Positions 1 through 8,464 of a DNA stretch of 64,000 nucleotides are shown here, in pieces (within the stretch, counting starts at the first letter, position 1; each line of letters begins with the position of its first letter). The notes beneath the pieces were generated by a model. It saw nothing but the letters and a program-made list of their open reading frames with translations. It had not been told where the DNA came from and did not search any database. The translations under genes were made by a program, and so were the position numbers. The stretch lies in assembly GCA_022510425.1 (NCBI GenBank), contig JAFLTO010000003.1:1-64000 (forward strand), given 5' to 3'. Source of the DNA: Muribaculaceae bacterium. Lineage in GTDB: Bacteria; Bacteroidota; Bacteroidia; Bacteroidales; Muribaculaceae.

Positions 1-27
1 ATATAATCGCTGTAATACAAAAATACT

Positions 28-64
28 AAAGGCCGGTTCTTCTGTAACAGTTGAACCGGTCTTT
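28..64. terminator. Imperfect hairpin, probable terminator
   Basis: Arms at 28-39 and 53-64 (AAAGGCCGGTTC and GAACCGGTCTTT) pair at 11 of 12 positions around a 13-base loop. On the minus strand the hairpin is followed by a T-rich run, so it may end the minus-strand AlbA transcript or a gene to the left of the window. I see no gene in the rest of positions 1-302, only a second short dyad (ACACCT...AGGTGT) near 93-109. Confidence 0.5.
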
Positions 65-302
65 GTAAATCTACAAAAGTACAGATCCCTGAACACCTCT
101 AAAAGGTGTACTTCAGTTTATGCTTACGTTTCTTTAGGTATTTATCCTTGATGTTGAGGAGAGCCATTATAATAAAATTGGGCACTCTCATACTAATCAT
201 CAAAGGATAAGGAACCATCAGAACAGGAAGTCAATGTTTTATTGATTCCCTGAAGGTCTAATGACAATTTAGAAATGGTGTTATTCATTATTGGAAGAGA
301 AT

Positions 303-1821
303 TCATTTATTGGAATAATAGATTGCTTTACCTTTAACCGTCAATCCATAACGTTGATTAGGAGAAGTGGGATTTGAAGGGTCTTCAGACTGGACAAAAC
401 CACTTTTTATGGAAGGGGTAAGATACTTTTTTGAGAATGTACTCCTTGATTTAAATCCCATTATTTCAAGCAATTCATTCATTGAAAACCAATTTTCTCC
501 AATAGATCTAATTATTTTTACTATATTAATATTAATACTTTCTAAAGTTACATTAGCTTGTGTCCTACCTGTGTTCAGCTTGTGTTCAGCTTGTATCCTA
601 CTTGTGTTCAATGTGTGTTCTTCCTTTGGAGTAGGTCTTTTAAAAATGACTTTAACAAAGGATCCGTTATCAGAAATTTTTGGTTCCGGTAAACCAACCC
701 TTATACATTCATTATTCATCATCGACAAGCCACGCCCCCAATACTCGATTAACCCACTTATGAACATAATGTTGGCTATAACAGGATTTGGAGGAAGTGA
801 AGTGTTTTCATCATCTTGTTCTTCTTCGTCAGTTAATTTTAAAGGAGAAAGATTTGCGGGAAATTTACCGGCATTCTCAATCACTATTCTATCATCATAA
901 ATTGCAATTCCTATTGTGCTTGTTTCATACTGCCAGGCTCGATGACAAAGGGCATTAACAACACTTTCACGCAAAGCATCGTAAGGTACTTCAAGTTCAT
1001 CCTCTCGTTGTAGTCTGCCGTGTGTTTTCCCCGGAAAGAGATAGATGTTTAAAGAAAAATGCCATAGCTGCATCAAGCAATTCAAAGATATTGCCTTCTA
1101 TTTGATGGTTGTCGATAAATTCTCGTTTATCAGTTCCTCTTAAACGGGCTAGCCTTATCATGCTTTGAGGATAGTCAGTTAAATTTTTCCCGAAAAGAAT
1201 AACGGCTGAATTGCAGATTTTGCCGTCCTTAACCAAATTCAATCTCCTTAAAGCAGTAGGCACATTATCATTCATTGCAGATTGACTCAATCTACCTCTT
1301 CTCACACCTCCTTGAACTATATTTAGGATTAAGTCTTCATCAAGATCTGATATACTCAAACTGTCATTGACCTCATTTTCCCATTTATATTTTAGTCCGG
1401 ATTGTTGTTCATGAAGGCGTAGGAATTTTTCTCTTGGCATGACCGAAGTAACGCTATCATGACGTTGGTATGGTTTACCATCCCACATATAAGGCTTGTC
1501 ACTTTCCTGTCCGTCACTCTTAAAAACGATAAGGTGTTTACCCGATTCATCAATTGGAATATAAATGGGTTCAATCTCCAATGCAGGGTCAAACTTCCTT
1601 AAGGCTTCGCCGATTTCACGTGTAGTTTTATCGCCGACTTCCTGACCGACTATATTCCCTTTGTTGTTGACACCGAAGATAACAATACCACCTTTGCCGT
1701 TTACCATACCGCAAAGAGTCTCCATGCCACGATTCAGCTGCCCCGTAGTTTCTTTGAATTCAACCTCTACACCTTCACGGTTAGATGCAAGATCCTTTAT
1801 ATATTCCAGATTGATATTCAT
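303..1821 (-). pseudogene. AlbA_2/Schlafen-like ATP-binding protein, frameshifted
   Basis: The gene is split in two frames. The upstream part (1821 down to about 1030) has the divergent AlbA_2 DNA/RNA-binding domain typical of 'putative DNA binding domain' proteins, starting MNINLEYIKDLASN with the conserved E-F-K-E segment and a GKGG-I-FGV core. The downstream part (about 1040 down to 303) continues with REDELEVPYDALRESVVNAL, a GHKL-like C-terminal ATPase region (IVIENAGKFP, then YWGRGLSMM) and a C-terminal winged-helix-like segment. The frames join at a homopolymer (TTTTCCCC on the plus strand, 1025-1032): removing one base gives the expected SGKTHGRLQRED reading and a protein of about 500 residues, the family's usual size. 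It could be a real inactivating frameshift or a sequencing error. The family is found in mobile and defence-type neighbourhoods; its exact role is not known. It lies 104 bp downstream of the DUF1016 gene on the same strand. Confidence 0.75.
557..622. repeat. Six 11-bp tandem repeats inside the AlbA gene
   Basis: Six consecutive 11-mers fit a CTTGTGTYCWR-like consensus at 557, 568, 579, 590, 601 and 612. Grouped in threes they make two 33-bp units that encode two 11-residue repeats (EHTLNTSRIQA, EHKLNTGRTQA) in the linker before the C-terminal domain. Because 11 is not a multiple of 3, gain or loss of one unit would shift the frame. Confidence 0.75.
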
Positions 1822-1925
1822 ATTAAAACATGTTAGATTGGGTTAGAAGATACTCCAATGATTATACTTAATCGACGAGAAAACAAGAAATGATGACGAA
1901 TAATTAGCGCCATAATTCATGGTAA

Positions 1926-3029
1926 TCAATCTTTAAGTTTAGCTTCGATTTCTTCAATAGAAGGTAAAGCACTTTTGAAATTCTCTGGAAGGAACTTTTC
2001 CAACTGATATTGAGACACATCAATTGGCAAATTATACCCCTCTAACGAATATTGAGCCAAAACATCATCCTTTGTTTTACACACCAAAAGTCCAATGGTT
2101 GGATTGTCTTGCTCTGTTTTAAGAAGATGATTTACAGCGGTTACATACATTCCCAATTGACCCAAGAATCCGGGTTCAAACTTAGTGACCTTTAGCTCAA
2201 TAACTACATAACAACGTAATTTGAGGTGATAAAACAGCAAATCGGTGAATTGTTCCGTTTGGCCTACATTCAACTTATACTCTTGTCCCACAAAAGCAAA
2301 TCCCTCACCGAGTTCAAGAAGGAATTTTGTAATATTCTTAAGCAAGGTCTCCTTTAGCTCTCTTTCTTGATATGGCTCTGTTAGATTTGTAAAATCAAAA
2401 ATATAAGGATCTTTGGTTATCTCTTGTGCGAGGTCGCTTGTCAAGTCTGGCAGTTGAGATTTAAAATTTGTTATTGCCGCTCCCTGTCTAAGATGCAGTT
2501 TAGTATCAAGCATGTGGTCCAATACGGTTTGTGACCAACTGTTTTTTACAATTTCTTTAAGATAGAATGGTACTGGAGTCGGCTCATCAAAGAATCTATC
2601 TATTAAAAATCTATGATGACCCCAAGGAATTTTAGATATCAGATATTCAGGTGATTGTAAATTTCCCATAACTTGTGGGAAATTCTCATTTGCTAAATTT
2701 CCCATAACCTCTGGGAATTTTCTCTCAAGGTGAGGAAAAAGGTTTGAATACATCAGATAAAATCTCCGAATGTAATATAAATTTTTTACTGAAAAGCCTT
2801 TAGCATCAGGTATAGACTCTTTTAAATCGCGACTTAGATTCTCGAAAAATTTGCTTCCATATTTATTCCCTGATTGCATGTCAACTATATCACGACCAAG
2901 TTCCCAGTAAAAATGGAGCATCTCTGAATTTACAGCGACAGCTGCTTTTATCTGAGCCGCACGGTAGCGATTGGAAAGTTGACTTATCCAATTTTTATAT
3001 TCCGGATCTGAAATCACTCTTAAACTCAT
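1926..3029 (-). CDS. DUF1016 (YhcG-like) PDDEXK nuclease family protein
   Basis: A 367-residue protein. The N-terminal region (about 10-180) has the family signature: a helical part with AVAVNSEMLHFYWELGRDIV and a later W-S-Q-T-V-L segment. The C-terminal half (about 205-345) is a PDDEXK nuclease fold with the likely catalytic residues D263 (FTDLLFYH) and E278/K280 (VVIELK), followed by GQLGMYV. The family is often found beside restriction-modification and other defence genes; a role in defence or DNA processing is inference. Residues 105-127 hold a 12-residue duplication (FPEVMGNLANEN, FPQVMGNLQSPE). The start codon overlaps the stop of a 31-codon ORF upstream (ATGA), so translation may be coupled. 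The AlbA pseudogene follows on the same strand. Confidence 0.85.
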   Translation of the reverse strand: MSLRVISDPEYKNWISQLSNRYRAAQIKAAVAVNSEMLHFYWELGRDIVDMQSGNKYGSKFFENLSRDLKESIPDAKGFSVKNLYYIRRFYLMYSNLFPHLERKFPEVMGNLANENFPQVMGNLQSPEYLISKIPWGHHRFLIDRFFDEPTPVPFYLKEIVKNSWSQTVLDHMLDTKLHLRQGAAITNFKSQLPDLTSDLAQEITKDPYIFDFTNLTEPYQERELKETLLKNITKFLLELGEGFAFVGQEYKLNVGQTEQFTDLLFYHLKLRCYVVIELKVTKFEPGFLGQLGMYVTAVNHLLKTEQDNPTIGLLVCKTKDDVLAQYSLEGYNLPIDVSQYQLEKFLPENFKSALPSIEEIEAKLKD

Positions 3030-3121
3030 AGATTAAATAAGTTATATTGTGAATCTTTAATTTCTGTATTTCTCTTGGAATTCGATACAAGAGCCTTTAT
3101 ATATTCCTGATTGATTTCCAT
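3026..3121 (-). pseudogene. 31-codon ORF, remnant of an AlbA-type gene 5' end
   Basis: The minus-strand ORF begins MEINQEYIKALVSN and resembles the first residues of the AlbA gene in this window (MNINLEYIKDLASN), then diverges and stops. Its TGA overlaps the ATG of the DUF1016 gene. I read it as the stub of a second AlbA-family gene whose body was lost or replaced. It may still act as a short translated leader that couples ribosomes into the nuclease gene. Confidence 0.55.
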
Positions 3122-3135
3122 TGCATTCTTTTTTG

Positions 3136-3143
3136 CAAAAATA
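3136..3143 (-). promoter_or_regulatory. -7 promoter box for the remnant/DUF1016 genes
   Basis: The minus strand reads TATTTTTG, matching the Bacteroides -7 consensus TAnnTTTG, 14 bases upstream of the remnant ORF start. I see no clear -33 TTTG. The rest of 3144-3263 is AT-rich and holds no gene that I can see. Confidence 0.5.
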
Positions 3144-3263
3144 AAAAAAAGGAGGGAAAGGAAAGATAAAGGTAATTTAGGAACAGGTATAAATGGGTGG
3201 AGTTTCGTTACATAATCTCACTTTTTATCGAGATAAAGTAAAGAAGCTAATCAAAAAATACTA

Positions 3264-3950
3264 TTATATTTTTACAGATAATTTATATCCTATTCCTCTG
3301 ATATTTAATAGTTGCAAGTTTTTAGATTTTTCAAGGTGTTTCCGAAGCTTGTAAACGAACCCATGTAACCTGTTTAGATTATTATAATCATCGTTTTGCC
3401 AGATACGGAACATCAGAGTCTTTGCCACAACAACCTCATTCGGATGACTGAACATTTCATTCAGAATAACCGCTTCGATATGTGAGAGCTCAATTGTGAA
3501 ATTATCAATCGTGAGTTTTTGGGAGGCAAAATCTAAATTTGCATCCCCGAGATTAATAATTTCATCCTCCGATTTGTTCCAAGTAAATCTTTTCAGTAAC
3601 GCCTTGATTCGAACTACAAGTTCCAGTATTTGAAATGGTTTTCTAATATAATCATTTGCCCCTAATTCAAACCCTTTGACAACATCTTCCAGAGAAGTAC
3701 GGGCGGTAAGAAAAAGTACAGGAATTGCCGGTGCTTTAAGCCTGATCTGACGCACCATTTCAAAACCATCCATTTTAGGCATCATTACATCAGCAATAAC
3801 TATATCGGGCTGGAATTCCTGAAAGGATCTTAACCCCGAATCCCCGTTAGAAGCTGTCGCAACTTCAAACCCTTCTCTCTTCAAGGCGTCCTGTATGATG
3901 AATGAAAGTGTTGAATCATCTTCTACAAGCAAAATCTTATTTTTGTCCAT
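3264..3950 (-). CDS. OmpR-family response regulator
   Basis: A 228-residue DNA-binding response regulator. The receiver domain (1-120) has the acidic pair D11/D12, the phosphoacceptor D54 in IVIADVMMPKMDG, the conserved T in FLTA and K in RKPF. A C-terminal OmpR/PhoB winged helix follows (about 130-228, ending NIRGIGYKL). The gene overlaps the end of the kinase gene by 14 bp, so the two are co-transcribed and translationally coupled. The likely targets are the phased AACTAAGACT repeats at 5301-5341 between this pair and the divergent lipoprotein/OMP genes; that link is inference from position. Confidence 0.93.
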   Translation of the reverse strand: MDKNKILLVEDDSTLSFIIQDALKREGFEVATASNGDSGLRSFQEFQPDIVIADVMMPKMDGFEMVRQIRLKAPAIPVLFLTARTSLEDVVKGFELGANDYIRKPFQILELVVRIKALLKRFTWNKSEDEIINLGDANLDFASQKLTIDNFTIELSHIEAVILNEMFSHPNEVVVAKTLMFRIWQNDDYNNLNRLHGFVYKLRKHLEKSKNLQLLNIRGIGYKLSVKI

Positions 3951-5262
3951 AATTTTTGAAATTAATTGTAAAAGAAGTTCCTTTAACAGGTTGGCTGTTT
4001 ACACTTATTTGCCACCCATGTAATTGTACAATTTGTTTGACATAAAATAACCCAAGACCATATCCTCCTACTTCATAAAGGTCACCCGAAGTAACCCGAT
4101 AGAATTTATCATAAATATATGGTATATTTTCCTTTTTAATTCCTATTCCATTATCTGAAACAGTGATTGAATTTGAATCTGCTGTCAGAGTAATTTCTAC
4201 CATTTCTCCTGAATATTTCACTGAATTATCCAGAAGGTTACTTAAAATGTTTCCAAAATGAAGTGAATCAGCTTTGACGGTCAATTTCTCCGGAATATTT
4301 AACTTTATGTTTATCAGTTTATCACTTTTCAACTTTATCATATCCGAAATTTCTTCAACCAATGGTTTGAGTTCAAAATTTTCCGGGTTTAATTTTATAG
4401 ATTTGAAACGTTCCATACTCATGGATAGAATGTTCTCTATCATACCTGAAAGATAATTCAATCGTTGGAGAATAATTTTAAGGAACTGTTTGTTTCTCGT
4501 TTCATCTGTCGGATCATAATATCTTAAAAGTGAATCAGCAGCAGAATAAGCAACAGCAACCGGAGTTTTTAGCTCATGGGTCATATTATGTGTGAAATCA
4601 TCTTTCATCTGCTCGATCGTACGCAGTTTGCTAACCCAATTCAAAAGATACCAGATAAGAAAAATCATGATCAGCAATATTGCCGATGAAGTAATGATAA
4701 TACCTGACATCTGGTTTAGAATGTGACGGTTTAATGGAGAGATATACGCTTTTAAAATTGATTCTCTCTCTTCTGAAATTGCAAAATCGATTGACCAAAG
4801 ATTTTTATATTCATTATCAAAGTAATTCCCAAAAGGTTTTATTGTGGCCACTTCAGGATTTAATCCGATGCTACTAAGCTCTTTTCTAAATAAACTGTCA
4901 AGCACCATATAACTTCTTGGAGGGAAAAGTGTATCCAATTGCTCTGTCAAATGAAAATATGAACTCATGGTCTGTCCGATATTTTCCATAATATTCGGAT
5001 AATCATAACTTCCCTCTTCATTTTTTATACCCTCTACCAAAAGACTCATTCTGATAAAAGAATCATCTTTCCCGTATTTGTCAGAACTGTTCATGCGATT
5101 TATTATTTCCAGGATGTCGGCTCTTCTGACACATTCTGAAACTGTCTGTAAAGTCTGCTCCTTTAATGAGTCATATAGTCTGTGAAGATAAAATATATTA
5201 CCGGTTATCAGGGTTGCAAGACAACCCAGGGAAACAATCATTATTATCCGGAATCTTTTCAT
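3937..5262 (-). CDS. Membrane sensor histidine kinase
   Basis: A 441-residue kinase. TM1 is about residues 5-27, a periplasmic sensor region of about 155 residues with no domain I recognise follows, and TM2 is about 185-207. The HisKA dimerisation domain carries the phosphoacceptor H229 in FTHNMTHELKTP. The HATPase domain shows the N box (NILSNLLDNSVKYSG), G1 (DNGIGI) and G2 (GGYGLGLFYVKQI). The architecture resembles the RprX-type kinases of Bacteroidetes. It is the first gene of the minus-strand pair, and its promoter box lies only 4 bases from the start codon, so the mRNA may be leaderless. The ligand is unknown; the divergent outer-membrane genes suggest an envelope signal. Confidence 0.93.
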   Translation of the reverse strand: MKRFRIIMIVSLGCLATLITGNIFYLHRLYDSLKEQTLQTVSECVRRADILEIINRMNSSDKYGKDDSFIRMSLLVEGIKNEEGSYDYPNIMENIGQTMSSYFHLTEQLDTLFPPRSYMVLDSLFRKELSSIGLNPEVATIKPFGNYFDNEYKNLWSIDFAISEERESILKAYISPLNRHILNQMSGIIITSSAILLIMIFLIWYLLNWVSKLRTIEQMKDDFTHNMTHELKTPVAVAYSAADSLLRYYDPTDETRNKQFLKIILQRLNYLSGMIENILSMSMERFKSIKLNPENFELKPLVEEISDMIKLKSDKLINIKLNIPEKLTVKADSLHFGNILSNLLDNSVKYSGEMVEITLTADSNSITVSDNGIGIKKENIPYIYDKFYRVTSGDLYEVGGYGLGLFYVKQIVQLHGWQISVNSQPVKGTSFTINFKNYGQK

Positions 5263-5266
5263 GTCA

Positions 5267-5274
5267 CAAATTTA
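5267..5274 (-). promoter_or_regulatory. -7 promoter box of the kinase gene
   Basis: The minus strand reads TAAATTTG, a perfect Bacteroides -7 box, within the 13-mer CTTAAATTTGTGA that also occurs at the opposing promoter (5359-5371). Only four bases separate it from the ATG. Confidence 0.6.
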
Positions 5275-5300
5275 AGGATTATCTGATAAAATTTTTCCCG

Positions 5301-5341
5301 AACTAAGACTAACTAAGACTAAATGAGGTTCAACTAAGACT
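5301..5341. promoter_or_regulatory. Three phased direct repeats, likely response-regulator site
   Basis: AACTAAGACT occurs exactly at 5301-5310, 5311-5320 and 5332-5341. The spacings of 10 and 21 bp place all copies on one face of the helix, as expected for tandem OmpR-family dimers. The last copy ends 19 bp before the plus-strand -7 box at 5361, where a -33 element would lie, and no TTTG is present there. This geometry fits an activator replacing the -33 contact. Confidence 0.65.
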
Positions 5342-5360
5342 ATTGAAAAGAAACTCCTCT

Positions 5361-5368
5361 TAAATTTG
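5361..5368 (+). promoter_or_regulatory. -7 promoter box of the lipoprotein-OMP-blaI operon
   Basis: TAAATTTG, a perfect -7 box, lies 25 bases upstream of the lipoprotein ATG at 5394. It shares the 13-mer CTTAAATTTGTGA with the divergent kinase promoter. The lack of a -33 box suggests dependence on an activator. Confidence 0.65.
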
Positions 5369-5393
5369 TGATGTAAACAAAAAATGTAGTTTC

Positions 5394-6134
5394 ATGAATA
5401 AAATAAAACTGTTGTACTTATTTTTTATAGCTGTAACTTTCCTTGTCACGGGTTGCACATCTTCAAGAAACTTGATTTTCGCAGACCGTGAATGGCATAT
5501 CAGCAGTCATTACGGACAGATTATTGACAAAGACACGACTTTCCGATTTACATTCGGCAACGTTCTGATTCCCGATCCATTGGTGATTGTATCATCTAAA
5601 GATTCATTGGCCAAATATCCCGGAATGGATAAATTTCTTGGAGATATACTGACAACAGCAAACATAGACAATTCGGAAATACTGTTTTATGCACCGGAGA
5701 TGCAATCTTTGTTTGTAAAGCTAAATTCCCAAATGCCTCCATTAAGACCCTCTTCGATCTCATCTCCTTTAAGCGATGATAAACCTTATACGATGTGGAT
5801 CTATGATGGAGATATGGAGCGATGGAACCGAAAGCCGGAGGAGATGTACACATATACCTATTTCAACAAAAAGAAAAAGCAGCTTCTGATAGTTGATTGC
5901 TACGACTACGGAGACACGCCCATAGCTCAGATTACAATATTTCAGAACCGTAATAAAGTTACTGATAAAATGAGTCTTCCTGCCCCGGGTATCAGATCAT
6001 CATTTAATTTAAGACCGGACTATAGAAAATATATGGAGTCTATAGAACCCATTTCCAATAGAATAGAAACAAGGCGAGCTACGGCTATTGGGAATTATAA
6101 AATAGGCAGGGAACAAAAATTAAGAGATAAATGA
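5394..6134 (+). CDS. Lipoprotein of unknown function, regulated by the divergent two-component pair
   Basis: A 246-residue protein with a lipoprotein signal peptide (hydrophobic 5-18, lipobox LVTGC, lipidated C21). The mature part is mixed alpha/beta with no domain I recognise; it contains ADREWHISSHYGQI and a charged, Arg/Lys-rich C terminus (ending GREQKLRDK). The next gene starts 4 bp inside its end (ATGA overlap), so it is translationally coupled to the outer-membrane protein. A role as partner or accessory of that protein in the envelope is inference from context. Confidence 0.8.
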   Translation: MNKIKLLYLFFIAVTFLVTGCTSSRNLIFADREWHISSHYGQIIDKDTTFRFTFGNVLIPDPLVIVSSKDSLAKYPGMDKFLGDILTTANIDNSEILFYAPEMQSLFVKLNSQMPPLRPSSISSPLSDDKPYTMWIYDGDMERWNRKPEEMYTYTYFNKKKKQLLIVDCYDYGDTPIAQITIFQNRNKVTDKMSLPAPGIRSSFNLRPDYRKYMESIEPISNRIETRRATAIGNYKIGREQKLRDK

Positions 6135-8464
6135 GATCCGGAATATTAGTTCTCAGTTTTATCACATTACATTTCTGGGTATCAAATGCCAAGGAAATTG
6201 CGGGTACGGTTCTCGATAAAGATTCCATTCCTGTAGAATTTGCAAATGTCGTTGGTTTTGCAAATGATTCTGTGGTGGATACTTCGGTTTCTGATGAATA
6301 CGGATATTTCAGACTAAACGTGAAGGATAATTGTAACAGGATTCGTATTTCCTGTATTGGTTATGCAGATACTATAATATCAAAAATAAAACCTGATTTA
6401 GGGATTATTATTCTTGATAGAAACTCAACCACATTACAGGAAGTGATGGTTAAAGCCCCTTTGATAACAAGAGAGGCAGACCGTTTTATATTAAATGTTT
6501 CTGCAGATCTACTTTCGGCAAACAAGGATGCTCATGAGTTGTTAAAAACTGCTCCGGGAGTCTGGGTTACAGATGAATCCTTGTCCATTTATGGCCAGGG
6601 GGGAACGATTGTTTATTTAGGAGACCGAAAAATTAATCTGGGTGGCAGTCAACTCATCTCATATCTCAAGTCTATCCAGTCTTCCTCAATTTCTACTATA
6701 GAAATAATTCCCAAGGCGGGTGCTGAATATAGTGCCGACTCTTCCGGAGGTATTATAAAGATAAACTTGAAACGTAATCGGATAGATGGTTTCAATGGTT
6801 CGGCAGGTATAAATGTGACAGCCGGAGAAAATAAGCAATGGTTCAATCCCTTTCTAAATCTAAGTCTACATTCAGGGAAATGGACTATTAATCTTAACGG
6901 AAATTTCAACGGAAGTCCCGGGGATATATACACATCATACGAAGAATCACAGATAGAATTGGGAAACCAAGTGTTTAACGGAGTATCACATTGTAAGAAG
7001 AAATCCTTGCAGGGTAATGTTTCTTTGGGGTTGTTTTATGATGCGACTGAAAAAGATAAACTGGGCCTTCAATTTGATTATAATCCCGACAGAACTGACA
7101 ATATTTCCAATGCTTTAACAGAAAGGCATGGTGACAATTTAACAGGGGAAACTTTTGGAAACTATAACATAAAAGACCGCTTACACAATCTGAATACTTC
7201 TTTCAACTGGATTCATTCCATGGATGATAAAGGCTCTGAACTGAAACTCATCTCTAACTACAATCATCAGAATTCTTCTGTTAAAGAAAATGATAAGATG
7301 AGTTGGTCTTATATTCCAACCGATTCCATATATACAACTGACAATATTAATCTTTATAATGTATTTGTTACAGATTTCTCAATTAATAAAGTTTTAGGTT
7401 CTAATTGGAACATAAACACTGGAGTTAAGTACACTTTAAATTATATCATCAACAAATCTTTCCATCGATTTTTCAAGGATGATATTTGGAATGTTAATGA
7501 AAAATTTGATTTTGATTCTTCTTATGATGAAAATATTTTAGGGATATATGCGGTTGCAACCGGTAAGATCAAAAGATTGAAAATCAAACTTGGACTGAGA
7601 GGTGAATATACCCTCACTAAGGGAGAGGTAAAAAACTATAACCGGTTCGATCTTTTCCCAAACGCCAATATAGCTTATAATATCACCGATAGAGGTGATT
7701 ATGCTCTTGCTATTGGTTATAGCCGTTATATCCGACGACCCTCATTTCAGGCTCTTAACCCTGTTGTAAGACAGATTTCCGATTATACCTATAATGTGGG
7801 AAATCCTGATCTTATCCCCGCTTTCACCAATTCTTTTGGTCTTGATTTTGTTCTTGCCGGGAAATTTACAATAGCTGCCGGTTATTCTCAAACGGATAAT
7901 CCCATAAGGCAAATGTTTATTTCCTTTCCTGAGTTTCCGGAAAGATTATATCTGACATGGGATAATTTAGGGAAAGACAGAAACCTGTTCATACATGGAG
8001 ATGGATCTATAAAGCTTACAAAATGGTGGCAACTTTACTCAAGTGTCACTTATGTACTTACCTCTCAAAAAATCTTTGAAAATGATTCTTTTGAAACTTC
8101 CGGTTATTTACAGTTGGCTGCCAATGCAATATTCTTTTTACCAAAAGTTTTCAATTTTACAATCAACTGTTTTTATAACACTAAAATGAGAATTGGGAAC
8201 ATAACTGTTTTCCCTATTTTGAATTTGAATCCTACTTTCCAGAAAAGAATCGGTAGAAATTGGTCCCTTTCCTTAAGCTTTGAGAATATGTTGCAAAGAA
8301 GGAACAGAATCAAGGCCGAATCATCGGGATATAGTAGGTTTACATTTTCAAAAAGCTATATGGTTGTAAAATTAGGAGCCACTTACACCTTTAATTCCGG
8401 TAAAAGATTCATGACTCAAAGGATTGAAAAGAATTTGGATAATTCAAGATTCAATAAAGAATGA
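6131..8464 (+). CDS. Outer-membrane beta-barrel protein with carboxypeptidase-regulatory-like N terminus
   Basis: A 777-residue TonB-receptor-like protein. It has a signal peptide (ending about SNAKEI), a CarboxypepD_reg-like domain (about 22-100: AGTVLDKDSIPVEFANVVGFANDS), a plug-like region (about 120-210: NKDAHELLKTAPGVWV and AGAEYSADSSGGIIKINL) and a long C-terminal barrel of the OMP_b-brl_3 type. No SusD partner or glycoside hydrolase is adjacent, so it is not part of a typical polysaccharide utilisation locus. It overlaps the lipoprotein upstream and the BlaI-like gene downstream by 4 bp each, making a tight three-gene operon divergent from the kinase/regulator pair. The substrate is unknown. 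Confidence 0.88.
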   Translation: MRSGILVLSFITLHFWVSNAKEIAGTVLDKDSIPVEFANVVGFANDSVVDTSVSDEYGYFRLNVKDNCNRIRISCIGYADTIISKIKPDLGIIILDRNSTTLQEVMVKAPLITREADRFILNVSADLLSANKDAHELLKTAPGVWVTDESLSIYGQGGTIVYLGDRKINLGGSQLISYLKSIQSSSISTIEIIPKAGAEYSADSSGGIIKINLKRNRIDGFNGSAGINVTAGENKQWFNPFLNLSLHSGKWTINLNGNFNGSPGDIYTSYEESQIELGNQVFNGVSHCKKKSLQGNVSLGLFYDATEKDKLGLQFDYNPDRTDNISNALTERHGDNLTGETFGNYNIKDRLHNLNTSFNWIHSMDDKGSELKLISNYNHQNSSVKENDKMSWSYIPTDSIYTTDNINLYNVFVTDFSINKVLGSNWNINTGVKYTLNYIINKSFHRFFKDDIWNVNEKFDFDSSYDENILGIYAVATGKIKRLKIKLGLRGEYTLTKGEVKNYNRFDLFPNANIAYNITDRGDYALAIGYSRYIRRPSFQALNPVVRQISDYTYNVGNPDLIPAFTNSFGLDFVLAGKFTIAAGYSQTDNPIRQMFISFPEFPERLYLTWDNLGKDRNLFIHGDGSIKLTKWWQLYSSVTYVLTSQKIFENDSFETSGYLQLAANAIFFLPKVFNFTINCFYNTKMRIGNITVFPILNLNPTFQKRIGRNWSLSLSFENMLQRRNRIKAESSGYSRFTFSKSYMVVKLGATYTFNSGKRFMTQRIEKNLDNSRFNKE

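Noticed and set aside
557..622. Small CRISPR-like array
   Set aside because: The repeats are contiguous 11-mers without spacers and lie inside a gene.
367..900. Plus-strand frame of 177 codons at the left end
   Set aside because: It lies opposite the AlbA gene, whose protein has clear family motifs; the plus frame has no recognisable protein features.
5394..8464. Polysaccharide utilisation locus (SusC/SusD)
   Set aside because: The barrel protein is of the OMP_b-brl type, the lipoprotein is far smaller than SusD and shows no SusD motif, and no glycoside hydrolase is nearby.
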